Shown: positions 54,995-64,000 of the stretch, piece by piece
Layout of the letters: every line of letters starts with the position of its first letter
Numbering within the stretch: position 1 is the first letter of the stretch
From: Gordonibacter sp034932485
GTDB lineage: Bacteria; Actinomycetota; Coriobacteriia; Coriobacteriales; Eggerthellaceae
Length of the DNA stretch: 64,000 nucleotides
Assembly (NCBI GenBank): GCA_034932485.1
Contig: JAYFOQ010000010.1
Coordinates: 1-64,000, forward strand
Direction: 5' to 3'
Notes under the pieces: model-generated
The model's input: the letters and a program-made list of their open reading frames with translations, nothing else
The model's database searches: none
What the model was told of the DNA's origin: nothing
Position numbers and translations under genes: made by a program

Positions 54995-55990
54995 TTAGCG
55001 AACAGCAACGAGGGACGCATTATTAGGATGCAAAGCATCGGGACAATCGACCGCGTCAAGCTGGATCTCAAAAACGATCCATGAGCCTTTATTGCGCACC
55101 TCGCGTCTGACTTGAAAAGTACCACTCATTTGCTCGACCAGCTGGCGAGCAATCGTCAGCCCAAGGCCCGAACTTTCTTGCGAACGAGAGGCATCGATGG
55201 TATAGAACGGCTCAAGCAGTTGAGCCACCTCATCTTCCCCAACTCGATCGGTGTCGTTGGCAAATGATATAAAAACCCGCGGTGTCGAAGCATCAGACCC
55301 GATAGTCACATCCGACGCAACCACCTCGAATTTCGTTTTTGCATACTTACCAGCATTGTTCAGTAAATTTGCAAACACTCGATCCAGCACATCCTCATTT
55401 GCCCGCGTCCAAAGAGGATGCTGCGGCACCGAAAGCCGCACATCCAGCCCCCTCTCGTGAAACAGCGCGTAGTGACCCGCTGCTGATTCTCGCAACAAGC
55501 GACCAGCATCGACGATCTCCAGCTGCAGTACAAACTTTTCGTCGCGCAAACACGACAGCTCATAAAACTGCACGACGAGACGTTGCAGCTGCTGCGCTTT
55601 GCGCGCAACTATCGCAAGCGACGCGCGTGTCTCGTCGGGCAAGTCGTCCTCGTCAACAAGCGATAAATAGCCCTGCAAAGAGGTAAGGGGCGTGCGGAGA
55701 TCGTGGCTAATACTCTCCACTTGAGAGCGAAGATCAGCTTCATGCTGCGCGAGCAGCACCCCTTGCTGTCGAATGTTCGAGAGCGAAGAATTCACCGTCT
55801 GCAAAAATGTTTCGAAATCGTCATCGGGGCTAACTAGTTTCACAATACGATTCTCATCCAAATGTAAGATAATTTCGCGCAATTCTTGATTTGCACGACG
55901 AATGGATCGCTTGAGCAAAAAATAGCGCGCAGCCATCAATGCCGCAATAACGAGAGCCAGTGCGAGCATGATTACAAGCACACTATTCAC
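54995..55990 (-). CDS. Sensor histidine kinase
   Basis: A 331-residue kinase with one N-terminal membrane segment (about 4-22) and no sizeable external domain. It then has the H-box (SISHDLRTPLTSLQGY), N-box (ANLLNNAGKYA) and G-box (SSGLGLTIARQL). Intramembrane-sensing kinases of this short kind often sense antimicrobial peptides through their partner ABC transporter. The GTG at 55990 has AAGGGA about 10 bases upstream. It is the last gene of the regulator-ATPase-permease-kinase series on the minus strand. Confidence 0.9.
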   Translation of the reverse strand: MNSVLVIMLALALVIAALMAARYFLLKRSIRRANQELREIILHLDENRIVKLVSPDDDFETFLQTVNSSLSNIRQQGVLLAQHEADLRSQVESISHDLRTPLTSLQGYLSLVDEDDLPDETRASLAIVARKAQQLQRLVVQFYELSCLRDEKFVLQLEIVDAGRLLRESAAGHYALFHERGLDVRLSVPQHPLWTRANEDVLDRVFANLLNNAGKYAKTKFEVVASDVTIGSDASTPRVFISFANDTDRVGEDEVAQLLEPFYTIDASRSQESSGLGLTIARQLVEQMSGTFQVRREVRNKGSWIVFEIQLDAVDCPDALHPNNASLVAVR

Positions 55991-56007
55991 GGTAGTCGTC
56001 CCTTCGC

Positions 56008-56778
56008 CTACAACTCGGTCTTTTCGACACGCCACAGACCTACGATGGCAAACACCGCCACACCCACAAACCCAGAGACAAGACACTTCGTCAAACCTTC
56101 TGGCGTATCCCATAAAAACTGAGCCGTACCACTTTGATTAATAATCACTTCATGCGCAAAAAAATTCGCCGGCATCCAACTGGCAACCACCGCTACTGGC
56201 TCAAATACGAGTCCAATCATATTAAGCGCCGCAGGAATAATGCTCACAATAGCCAGCCATACCCAAATTTCTACAATCAACTTCGGCAAGGTGGCTATCA
56301 CGGCTACCGCCAAAACTACGCAGGCAATCGTAAAGGGAAGTGCAGTAGCAACACCTTTCAGTAGATAGACAACCGATTCCGTTGAACCCTCAAGCAACAG
56401 TACGGCGCTACCAATATACACAACAAGAACCACCATCAGCCCCACAAGCCCCACCAGCACCGACACGAGACACTTTCCCACAAATATGTTGCGACGCGAT
56501 ATCCCATAGGCAAGGGCGTTTTTGAACGTACCATCTTTCCACTCATCAGCAAACAACACCCACACCATAATTCCTGCCACGAAAAATAGTAGCCCCAAAG
56601 ACGCAATCACGTTACTTAAAGAGAAGCGTACGGTAGCGTAAGGGAAGTCAGGCGTTGCCGCCATAAGTCTCAAAAGCACGTTCGCAGCAAGAACAATCGC
56701 GCACAAGATGCCTACGAACACGTATATCTCTTTCCCATGAGAAATGCGGTACCACTCGCTTTTTAAATAATTCAGCAT
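56008..56778 (-). CDS. ABC-2 type permease, antimicrobial-peptide immunity-like
   Basis: A 256-residue protein with six hydrophobic segments and the MLNYLKSEWYRISHGKEIY start typical of ABC-2 permeases of lantibiotic-immunity transporters. It is encoded directly after its ATPase, sharing one base, and before the histidine kinase gene. It would remove or flip a peptide or lipid, though the substrate is not determined. Confidence 0.85.
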   Translation of the reverse strand: MLNYLKSEWYRISHGKEIYVFVGILCAIVLAANVLLRLMAATPDFPYATVRFSLSNVIASLGLLFFVAGIMVWVLFADEWKDGTFKNALAYGISRRNIFVGKCLVSVLVGLVGLMVVLVVYIGSAVLLLEGSTESVVYLLKGVATALPFTIACVVLAVAVIATLPKLIVEIWVWLAIVSIIPAALNMIGLVFEPVAVVASWMPANFFAHEVIINQSGTAQFLWDTPEGLTKCLVSGFVGVAVFAIVGLWRVEKTEL

Positions 56779-57695
56779 CAGGCATTCCCCTTCTCTCTCA
56801 TCTGTAAGTAATATTGCTCAAGCGACATCTGGCGTCGTTCCAGTTGATACACATCCATGCCATATTTGCTAGCAAGACCACTGAACGCCTCAATGCCCAA
56901 ACGGGGGTTAAAAATACGCACCGTACCGCTCGCAAGCACCTGATACCGCTCGTGATGCAGTTCCTTTTCCAAAAGCGCCGTAAAGCGTGCTGTGTCTGAC
57001 ACACCAATATCAACACAGTCGGCGCAACGTTCCCGTAGCGTCTCAGCACTTACCTGCTCAACCAGGCATCCACTTCTCAAGAAAGCATACGTTGTGGCCA
57101 GTTGCTCAAGTTCTGACAAGTGATGACTCGATATTACGACAGTAATACCTTTTTCGCGATTAAGTCGTTGCAGTAGTAAACGCATTTCCGCAATGCCACT
57201 AGGATCAAGACCACTTGTAGGCTCATCGAGAATCAATACCTCCGGCTCTCCCATAAGAGCCATCGCTAGACCCAGTCGCTGCTTCATGCCCATCGACAAG
57301 TTCTTACCTACCCGATCTTTAGCATAGGCAAGATCTACGACATCGAGTATGTGCGCCACCGCATCCTTACCTGGCACCCCTTTTTGGATACGGCAACATT
57401 CCAGGTTCTTTTCTACACTAAGCGCAGGATAAAAACCCGGCTGCTCAATAATAGCCCCCATGCGCGCTCGCTGCCGACCAAGATTATGCTCCCCGCTTTC
57501 ACCGAAGAGACTCAATTCTCCTTGTGTTGGAAACACTAGCCCACAAAGCAGCTTGAATAAGGTCGTCTTTCCCGCACCGTTGTCTCCCACTACGCCACAA
57601 ATATCACCGCGTCGAACACTCATACTTACGTCACGCAGCGCACTCATATCACGATAGCGTTTGGATAGCTCTCGAGTTTCCAGCACTACTTCCAT
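56778..57695 (-). CDS. ABC transporter ATP-binding protein, antimicrobial-peptide immunity-like
   Basis: A 305-residue ATPase with Walker A (GDNGAGKTTLFKLL), signature (NLSMGMKQRLGLAMAL) and Walker B (VLILDEPTSGLD); the extra 80-residue C-terminal domain resembles that of the lantibiotic-protection and bacitracin-type ATPases. Partner of the adjacent permease. Context with a response regulator and a kinase suggests induced defence against cell-wall-active peptides (inference). Confidence 0.88.
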   Translation of the reverse strand: MEVVLETRELSKRYRDMSALRDVSMSVRRGDICGVVGDNGAGKTTLFKLLCGLVFPTQGELSLFGESGEHNLGRQRARMGAIIEQPGFYPALSVEKNLECCRIQKGVPGKDAVAHILDVVDLAYAKDRVGKNLSMGMKQRLGLAMALMGEPEVLILDEPTSGLDPSGIAEMRLLLQRLNREKGITVVISSHHLSELEQLATTYAFLRSGCLVEQVSAETLRERCADCVDIGVSDTARFTALLEKELHHERYQVLASGTVRIFNPRLGIEAFSGLASKYGMDVYQLERRQMSLEQYYLQMREKGNA

Positions 57696-57890
57696 AGAAT
57701 CGGCTCTCCCTTTCGTACGGTTGTTTATTTTGAGAGAATCTTATTGCGCAACCATGAAATAAGTCCTCAAGAAAGATTAAGGAAATCGTAAAGCCTCGTC
57801 GAAGCGCGTAGATGGTAACGCAAGGAAGCGTGCGGGACGTGCGGTAGCACGCCGAGATGCAACGACAGGATGTAAAACACGCTGCGCTGT

Positions 57891-58583
57891 CTATGACAGC
57901 TTAAAGCCAATACCCCAAACCGTTTTCACATACGTACCTTGAGGATCGATAGCCGCCAACTTTTTACGAATATTGCTCACATGCACGTTGACAGCATTAT
58001 CCTCGCCGTAGTAACCACCCTTCCACACCAGTTCATAGAGAAGTTCACGAGAGAACACTTTATCGGGTTCTTGGATAAGCGTATGTAATATGTCGAATTC
58101 ATGCGCCGTCAAAGACAGTTCAACATCATTAAGGGACACCCTCCGTGTAGGCACGTCGAGACGCAAGTCCTTATAAACGTAAGATTCTTCGTTGTTGCCG
58201 GTCGCATTACCGCAAACACGCCTGAGAACAGCCTGAACGCGCGCCGCAACCTCTTCAGGTTCAAAGGGCTTAACAATATAGTCATCTGCGCCTTGAGTCA
58301 GCATATCTATCTTGTCGGATAGACCAGCCTTCGCCGACACCACAACAACAGGTACACTCAATTTCCGATCGTTACGCAAGGTGGCGATGAACGTTGGGCC
58401 GTCCATTCCGGGTAACATCATATCCAATAAAATGAGATCAATTTTCTCATGATCTAACTGCAGTAACGCCTCGGTACCAGAAAAAGCCTGAATTACTGAA
58501 TGGCCTTCTCGTTTCATAATCCGAGCCAGCAACGTATTGATATCCGAATCGTCTTCAACGACAAGAATACTGCGCGCCTCCAT
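57891..58583 (-). CDS. OmpR-family response regulator
   Basis: A 230-residue regulator with receiver domain (phosphorylation Asp54 in LLLDMMLPGM; VVVSAKAG; KPFEPEEV) and C-terminal winged helix (LTAHEFDILHTLIQEPDKVFSRELLYELVW). It probably pairs with the kinase encoded at the other end of this four-gene group. The ABC genes follow after a 195-base spacer that likely carries a regulated promoter. Confidence 0.93.
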   Translation of the reverse strand: MEARSILVVEDDSDINTLLARIMKREGHSVIQAFSGTEALLQLDHEKIDLILLDMMLPGMDGPTFIATLRNDRKLSVPVVVVSAKAGLSDKIDMLTQGADDYIVKPFEPEEVAARVQAVLRRVCGNATGNNEESYVYKDLRLDVPTRRVSLNDVELSLTAHEFDILHTLIQEPDKVFSRELLYELVWKGGYYGEDNAVNVHVSNIRKKLAAIDPQGTYVKTVWGIGFKLS

Positions 58584-58614
58584 ACGTGCCCCCTTACCCG
58601 CCGATCAAAACTGT

Positions 58615-61167
58615 CTATAAGCTAGCGTGTGTATGCTTATCATCTGTAACCTTGGCAGAAGATGCGCCTGCCTGAGCACAGCCCGCACAACTACGTGCGC
58701 TACAGCCCGCACACGCAGGACCAACAGCACGTCGGCGTCGTAGGCGGCGTATCGCCAGTGCGGTAAGCACCACCAAAACCGTCCCGACAGCCAAAGTCCA
58801 CCCATTCACGTGGCCCACCTCAAGCAGCAAGCCTACACCGTGAACAACGAACGCAGCCACCCACGCGACGGCAAGCTGACCCAAAGCCATCCCCCAGGCC
58901 CAGCGACCCCCCAACTCACGACGCACCGAAGCTATAGCAGCAACGCACGGCGTATACAACAAGCAAAACACCAGCAGAGCCAACGCGGCAACGGTACTCA
59001 TAACCGATACGAGAGCAGCCGTGCTACCAAATAGTACCGATAGCGTAGACACAACACTTTCCTTCGCGATAAAACCCGTAACTAATGCAGTAGAGATACG
59101 CCAATCGCCGAAGCCAAGCGGAGTAAATACTGGGGCGATCCAGCCCGCTACCACCGCCAACATACTGTCGGCGGAATCGGCAACCATATTCAACCCAAAA
59201 TCGAACGTCTGTAAAAACCAGATAACAATGGTCGCCACAAAGATAACCGTGAATGCACGTTCAAGAAAATCTTTCGCCTTCTCCCACAGGAGTTGAAACA
59301 CACTGCGCACACCCGGAAGACGATAGTTTGGCAGCTCCATAACAAAAGGCACTGCCTCACCAGAAAACATGGTGCGACGCAGCAAGAGTGCCATAAGAAT
59401 GCCCATCGCCATTCCACCAAAATAGAGACCGACCATAACAGCTGCCCCATCATGGGGGAAAAAGGCCGCAACGAAAAATGCATAGATAGGGAGCTTTGCC
59501 GAACAACTCATAAACGGCGTGAGTAGGATAGTCATCTTACGATCACGTTCGGAGGGAAGGGTGCGACTGGCCATAACAGCCGGCACCGTACAACCGAAAC
59601 CCACCAGCATAGGTACAATACTACGACCCGAAAGGCCAATTTTTCTCAATAACTTATCCATAACGAAAGCTACACGCGCCATATAACCGGAATCTTCCAG
59701 CAAAGATAGAAAGAAAAACAGCGTAACGATAATAGGAAGGAAACCCACCACACTACCTACGCCGTTGAACACACCGTCGATAACCAACGATTGCAGTGCC
59801 TCATTAACATTTGCAGCAGCAAGCCCTTCTGCCACCAAGTTGGTAAGTTGCGAGATGCCGAAATCGAGCATCTCAGATAGCCACGCTCCCACCACATTAA
59901 ACGTAAGCCAAAACACCAGCGCCATAATAGCAACAAACGCCGGAATGGCCGTATAAGTACCCGTAAGTATCCGGTCAATGCGCTCACTGCGCGCATGCCC
60001 ACGATTACACCCAGGCTTAACTACTACCTCATCACAGATACGACTAATAAAACTAAATCGCATGTCAGCAATTGCCGCCGCACGGTCGAGCCCTCGCTCT
60101 GCCTCCATCTGTAACACAATATGCTCCAGCATATCTTTCTCGTTTTGATCGAGGTGGAGTTTTTCCAGCACCAACGCATCACCCTCTGCCAGCTTGCTGG
60201 CAGCAAATCGCAGCGGAATGCCCGCATGCTCCGCATGATCGCTTACCAGTTCCATGATGCCATGCAGGCAGCGATGAACAGCGCCACCATGCTCTTCGGG
60301 CGAACAGAAGTCTTGGCGGATAGGTGGCTCTTGAAAACGGGCCACATGCAGAGCATGATCCACTAGCTCAGCGGTGCCCTCTCCTTTCACCGCAGTAATG
60401 GGAACCACGGGGATACCCAGCAACTTCTCCATCGTGTTCACATGGATAGTACCGCCGCTTCCCTCCATCTCGTCCATCATGTTCAAAGCCAGCACCATGG
60501 GCATTCCCAACTCCATGAGCTGCATAGTCAAATACAAGTTGCGCTCGATATTGGTAGCATCCACGATGTTAATGATGCCACGAGGGCGCTCGTCTAGCAG
60601 GAACTGTCGAGTTACCACCTCTTCACTGGAATAGGGTGACATAGAGTAGATACCCGGCAGATCGGTAACCAGTACTTCAGGGTGCCTCTTAACCGTACCA
60701 TCCTTGCGGTCAACCGTGACTCCGGGAAAGTTGCCCACATGCTGGTTCGATCCGGTAAGTTGGTTGAACAGCGTAGTCTTGCCGCAGTTCTGATTACCCG
60801 CCAACGCAAAGGTAATTGGTGTGCCGGCAGGCAGGGGGGCCCCATCCCGACTATCGTGAAACTTGCCGCCTTCGCCTAAACCTGGGTGAGGCAGTGGTTT
60901 ATGCTCCACGGGCGTACGACACCCCGCACATGAGCGGTCGCGAATGTCGTCAATTTCGATCTTGTGTGCATCGGCTAAGCGCAACGTCAATTCGTAGCCA
61001 TGAATGCACACCTCTACGGGATCTCCCATCGGAGCATGCTTGACCATCGTCACATCGGCCTGGGGGATAATTCCCATATCAAGAAAATGTTGGCGCAGTG
61101 GCCCATCACCGCCAACGGCCACCACAGTGGCAGTCTTTCCTATGGGCAGGTTGTCCAAAGTGGTCAA
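58615..61167 (-). CDS. feoB: FeoA-FeoB fusion ferrous iron transporter
   Basis: An 850-residue protein. Residues 1-75 form a FeoA SH3-like domain. The FeoB GTPase domain follows from about 117 (G1 GNQNCGKTT, G2 GVTVD, G3 DLPG, G4 NMMDE). The membrane core has Gate motifs (GFGCTVPAVMASRTL and LLYTPCVAAIASVRREL). The tail is Cys-rich (CAGCSARSCAGCAQAG), perhaps standing in for FeoC or binding iron or a cluster. It imports Fe2+. The gene lies 31 bases upstream of the response regulator gene on the same strand and has a G-rich tract upstream. Confidence 0.95.
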   Translation of the reverse strand: MTTLDNLPIGKTATVVAVGGDGPLRQHFLDMGIIPQADVTMVKHAPMGDPVEVCIHGYELTLRLADAHKIEIDDIRDRSCAGCRTPVEHKPLPHPGLGEGGKFHDSRDGAPLPAGTPITFALAGNQNCGKTTLFNQLTGSNQHVGNFPGVTVDRKDGTVKRHPEVLVTDLPGIYSMSPYSSEEVVTRQFLLDERPRGIINIVDATNIERNLYLTMQLMELGMPMVLALNMMDEMEGSGGTIHVNTMEKLLGIPVVPITAVKGEGTAELVDHALHVARFQEPPIRQDFCSPEEHGGAVHRCLHGIMELVSDHAEHAGIPLRFAASKLAEGDALVLEKLHLDQNEKDMLEHIVLQMEAERGLDRAAAIADMRFSFISRICDEVVVKPGCNRGHARSERIDRILTGTYTAIPAFVAIMALVFWLTFNVVGAWLSEMLDFGISQLTNLVAEGLAAANVNEALQSLVIDGVFNGVGSVVGFLPIIVTLFFFLSLLEDSGYMARVAFVMDKLLRKIGLSGRSIVPMLVGFGCTVPAVMASRTLPSERDRKMTILLTPFMSCSAKLPIYAFFVAAFFPHDGAAVMVGLYFGGMAMGILMALLLRRTMFSGEAVPFVMELPNYRLPGVRSVFQLLWEKAKDFLERAFTVIFVATIVIWFLQTFDFGLNMVADSADSMLAVVAGWIAPVFTPLGFGDWRISTALVTGFIAKESVVSTLSVLFGSTAALVSVMSTVAALALLVFCLLYTPCVAAIASVRRELGGRWAWGMALGQLAVAWVAAFVVHGVGLLLEVGHVNGWTLAVGTVLVVLTALAIRRLRRRRAVGPACAGCSARSCAGCAQAGASSAKVTDDKHTHASL

Positions 61168-61316
61168 AAGGTTCTCCGAAATTCAATCAATGTGTTAGCT
61201 GGTACTAACTTCCAGAGCAGTATACGCCATTGCCGTAGTGGAGACAACCGAAAAGCAACTGCGGGAGAGAGCACAAACAAAGGTGGGTGGGGTGCAAAAG
61301 GCACCACCGACCGACA

Positions 61317-61326
61317 CCCCCCCCCC
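61317..61326 (-). repeat. Ten-base G tract upstream of feoB
   Basis: Ten Cs in a row on the plus strand, about 150 bases upstream of the feoAB start and 22 bases after the permease stop. A hairpin with GGTGC/GCACC and G-rich arms (61283-61310) lies next to it. Such tracts slip in replication and can vary expression if placed near a promoter. Confidence 0.6.
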
Positions 61327-61347
61327 AGAAGCAACAGCGCATCTATC

Positions 61348-62865
61348 CTAGTGTGCGCATTCAACTCCACCATGAACCACCGACGCCACAACGGCGCCCA
61401 TAATCGCTATTCCAATAGCAACAAACCAGGGTGACAGCAAAAATGAGCATGCCGCCACAACTGCAACCAGCGCAAAAGCTCCCATTTCATAGCAAGGACG
61501 AGGGCCTCCCGGAAAAAGACGAATGGCATCAAGACCGCAGCTTAGAAAGATGCCCGCATTTATCAACACAACAAGCACGAGGGCGGCTAGTAGAGAGATA
61601 CCTGGCAACGGCATAAAGACCACCGCTATAATTGAAACCATATTCACCAGAAGGAATGCTGGTAATGAGTCAAGAATCAATAACTCCAGCACACCAAATG
61701 GCAGTCGATCACGAATAAGTCGCACCCGTGTATCGTCACGAAACGCCTGGGTGCCGGTACGTGCTCCCTGCGGAAACTGAACCAGCAGCACCAACCAAAA
61801 CAAAAAGACAACCACACCTCCCGTACCCGATAAAGCAAGAAGGCCCAAAGGGGCAGCAGTAGCCCCCTGCATTAATAATGACGGAATCCCCTCATATTGA
61901 CGAACCGTCGAAAGAGCAGCGCGCATCACGACAGCCCCTCGTCCCGTAGTAGTAAGCAGATGAAAGAGGGGGCGACGCCCCGCCAACTTAACCCTACGTC
62001 GATAATCGCGCACCAGCGCGGGATCGAGTGGCGAAAGCATACCAAAAGGCTGCAATTCGGCGTACAGTGCGTTTTGCTTAATCACTGCGGTAACGTCAAG
62101 ACGCGGAGCAAGCATCACGAGCGCTACAAGCTCTCCTATTGACATCACTGCTACTACCCCACACAAACAGTAAACACCATCTGCAAGAACGGCACTGGGG
62201 TTCACAAACAGAACTAACCCACAACAAATACTAGCCACCAGCAACACTGTCGCCGCAAGCACCACAAGCACAACCAAACGACGTCTTGTTTGCTCAAGAA
62301 TCAACCGAACAAGACCAACAAGCCAAGCTGCGTCTAGTGCAGCAATCGCCAAGAGAGCACCGAGAAAGGCAGTTAGTAGCACATTCACCACCACGCCCAG
62401 CCCAACACCTAAGCACATACCAACCAGGTAGCCAGCAAGACCCGCCATTGCCCCCACCATCACCCCATCAAAAGCTAGAGCTACCACAAGAATGGCACGC
62501 ATCTCTAATGCACTTGCTGCAACAAAGGCAATATCGGGGCGAGATAACTTAATAATTGACGAACGCAGTGCACCAAAACCCAACGCAACAAAAAGAGCAA
62601 TCGGCGCTAAGAACCCGGCGAAAAACAAGGCTTCCACCACCGGCAAGCCTGCTGTCGAGAAAAAAGCTGTTGCCGCATCGATGAGTGCCGCCCACAATAA
62701 ACCCAGGCAAGCCACCACGACAATAATTGCATAAAACTGGTACGCGCGCTCACTCCAGCTGCGATCATGCTGAAAGTCAGACCCCAAGATGTGTAGCATC
62801 GAGAGTGTTTTCGTACGCAAATGCCGAGCACGAAGCCAAAATAACAAGCGCATATCATGCAACAT
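61348..62865 (-). CDS. Large polytopic ABC transporter permease subunit
   Basis: A 505-residue protein with about twelve hydrophobic segments, no catalytic motif and few charged loops. It is encoded right behind an ATPase gene, with which it overlaps by 11 bases, so it is very likely its membrane partner. I cannot place it in a family with certainty; it resembles large exporter-type permeases of Actinomycetota. The ATG at 62865 is preferred; further upstream the frame runs inside the ATPase gene. The substrate is unknown. Confidence 0.72.
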   Translation of the reverse strand: MLHDMRLLFWLRARHLRTKTLSMLHILGSDFQHDRSWSERAYQFYAIIVVVACLGLLWAALIDAATAFFSTAGLPVVEALFFAGFLAPIALFVALGFGALRSSIIKLSRPDIAFVAASALEMRAILVVALAFDGVMVGAMAGLAGYLVGMCLGVGLGVVVNVLLTAFLGALLAIAALDAAWLVGLVRLILEQTRRRLVVLVVLAATVLLVASICCGLVLFVNPSAVLADGVYCLCGVVAVMSIGELVALVMLAPRLDVTAVIKQNALYAELQPFGMLSPLDPALVRDYRRRVKLAGRRPLFHLLTTTGRGAVVMRAALSTVRQYEGIPSLLMQGATAAPLGLLALSGTGGVVVFLFWLVLLVQFPQGARTGTQAFRDDTRVRLIRDRLPFGVLELLILDSLPAFLLVNMVSIIAVVFMPLPGISLLAALVLVVLINAGIFLSCGLDAIRLFPGGPRPCYEMGAFALVAVVAACSFLLSPWFVAIGIAIMGAVVASVVHGGVECAH

Positions 62866-63568
62866 GACTGTCGCTTTTCTCCACAGCAACACACAGACGA
62901 CCATCTTCAAGGCGCATAAGAATATCGGGGCTCAATTGCGGGACATCGTGATGACAACTCACTAAAGCCGTAGCACCGCCTTTACACGCCTCAGTAATAA
63001 GCCCGCTTAGAACTATGGATGAGGCTCGGTCAAGGGGGCCGTAAGGTTCATCAAAAAGTAGCAAGCGCGGTTGTAAAGCAAACGCCAAAACCAAGGCAAG
63101 TTTTTGTCTCATGCCACGAGAAAATGACGAGGGCAGCTGAGCCGCATGTCGCGCCAGCCCAAACGCCTCCATAAGACGATTAGCGGGACTTTCACCCACG
63201 GATAAACGATTGGCATTCAGCATAAAGCTAATATGCTCGCCAGCGGTCAGGTCGTCATAGAACGCAGGTACGTCAGGAACAAAAGCAATGCGCGAACGCT
63301 GGATACGATTCGAACCGGTAAAGCGTTCGCCACAAAACTGCACCTCGCCTCGTCTCGGCGCATCCCATCCTGCTAAGCAACGCAAAAGCGTAGATTTTCC
63401 CGCACCGTTCGGTCCCTCCAAAAAGGCCACTTCTCCAGCCTTTAAGCAAAAGGATACATCGTTCCATACCGGATCTTTTCCATAGCCGTACACAAGGTTT
63501 TCAGCGCGCAAAACGTCACTCGTTTGCCCCACATTCAACGTATCGTTCAACAAAGCACCCATTGTCAC
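62855..63568 (-). CDS. ABC transporter ATP-binding protein
   Basis: A 237-residue ATPase with Walker A (LEGPNGAGKSTLLRCLAG), signature (SSFSRGMRQKLALVLAF) and Walker B (LLLFDEPYGPLD). The signature reads FSRGM instead of LSGGQ, as seen in several ABC-2 exporter ATPases. It works with the polytopic permease encoded next. It forms a two-gene operon with no binding protein, so export is likely. ATG choice between the first and third codon is open. Confidence 0.88.
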   Translation of the reverse strand: MTMGALLNDTLNVGQTSDVLRAENLVYGYGKDPVWNDVSFCLKAGEVAFLEGPNGAGKSTLLRCLAGWDAPRRGEVQFCGERFTGSNRIQRSRIAFVPDVPAFYDDLTAGEHISFMLNANRLSVGESPANRLMEAFGLARHAAQLPSSFSRGMRQKLALVLAFALQPRLLLFDEPYGPLDRASSIVLSGLITEACKGGATALVSCHHDVPQLSPDILMRLEDGRLCVAVEKSDSHVA

Positions 63569-63726
63569 AACCCCTACAAACCTAAAAGTCGGTCAAGTAA
63601 TAGTTTGAATCGTCCCCTATTTTTACAATCATTCCAAACCTCATGGTTAAAATGAAAGACTTGTACTGGCTTCTCATATCAAAGAGGTCGTAACATGCTT
63701 TTGCCATGCACAACGCAACCAATCTG

Positions 63727-64000
63727 CTACCAGTGACAAACCACCGTATCGGCCTCCACTAGTAAGGCATAGAGTTCTTTCGCCTTTTCGGTGGGTAAGT
63801 TCACGCAACCATGGCTTCCGAAACCATCTTTGTAACGCGTTCCACCAAATGCGCTTTGCCACTCAGCATCGTGAAAACCAACAGCATCTCCCACGAACGG
63901 CATCCAGTACTGCACCTCAGTGTTATAAGTATTCGTTTCACCCTGATATCCGCTAAGAATAGACGGACTTGCCTTACGATTAACCCAATACACACCCGTG
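63727..64000 (-). CDS. L,D-transpeptidase (YkuD), C-terminal part, cut by window edge
   Basis: At least 91 residues of a YkuD domain with the catalytic motif SHGCVNLP (Cys nucleophile, upstream His in GFHDAEW), ending 25 residues later at the usual place. These enzymes make 3-3 cross-links in peptidoglycan or attach proteins to it, outside the membrane. The reading frame is open through the right edge of the window, so the N-terminal domains are outside view. Confidence 0.93.
   Translation of the reverse strand, partial: TGVYWVNRKASPSILSGYQGETNTYNTEVQYWMPFVGDAVGFHDAEWQSAFGGTRYKDGFGSHGCVNLPTEKAKELYALLVEADTVVCHW

Noticed and set aside
1..64000. CRISPR arrays or prophage
   Set aside because: No regularly spaced repeats of CRISPR type, no cas genes and no phage structural genes are visible.

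Overview
The window looks like a chromosomal segment of a Gram-positive, anaerobic Actinomycetota of the class Coriobacteriia, most likely Eggerthellaceae. This is inferred from gene content, not from a search. Pointers are a SufC/SufB-only iron-sulfur system, a fused FeoA-FeoB, a GlpA-type/FAD oxidoreductase fusion followed by a DUF1667 protein, a DUF6320 cluster, CydDC, an LIATG-anchored surface protein, and roughly balanced base composition with compact operons. There is no CRISPR array, rRNA operon or prophage. The only mobile-element trace is the start of an IS3-type transposase at the left edge.

Layout. 1-4.7 kb: transposase fragment, tRNA-Glu, zinc-ribbon membrane protein, MGDG-synthase-like glycosyltransferase, DEAD-box helicase, small membrane protein. 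4.7-8.7 kb: DUF1667 protein and a 1008-residue double flavoprotein, divergent from a NifX/NifB-like protein. 8.7-12.1 kb: infC-rpmI-rplT with its promoter and structured leader, and a Cache-GGDEF cyclase. 12.3-16.3 kb: YbaN-like protein, two membrane-anchored proteins, FetBA-like exporter, and a frameshifted small gene. 16.4-22.4 kb: a complete oligopeptide ABC operon with a terminator behind the binding-protein gene. 22.8-28.2 kb: M16C peptidase, minimal SUF pair, and a 94-bp cruciform. 28.2-33.6 kb: orphan amino-acid-binding lipoprotein, a structure-rich noncoding stretch beside comF, a family-2 glycosyltransferase, and ahcY. 33.7-41.0 kb: a 1034-residue surface protein, a MocR regulator lacking its PLP lysine, small membrane protein, NA37 nucleoid protein, and a gene broken by one base. 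41-44.5 kb: CydDC. 45-50.8 kb: pentapeptide-repeat protein, a cobalamin riboswitch in front of a HemN-like radical SAM enzyme, then esterase, HxxxDG acyltransferase and DUF6320 genes. 50.9-54.6 kb: MerR regulator, acetyl-CoA synthetase, and a hypothetical protein. 55-64 kb: a two-component/ABC module like those for antimicrobial-peptide defence, FeoAB, a second ABC transporter, and the 3' part of an L,D-transpeptidase gene.

How it fits together. Iron is a theme: FeoAB import, FetAB-like export, SUF assembly, and a B12-controlled HemN-like enzyme that may act on a tetrapyrrole. Peptide use is another (Opp/Dpp operon, M16C peptidase). Three genes (near 16.2, 40.6 and 45.77 kb) are each restored by a single-base change, pointing to recent decay, recoding or consensus errors. 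The observations most worth follow-up are the noncoding stretch beside comF, the B12-riboswitch radical SAM gene, the MocR protein without its Schiff-base lysine, infC with an apparent AUA start, and the single-base-broken gene at 40.6 kb.
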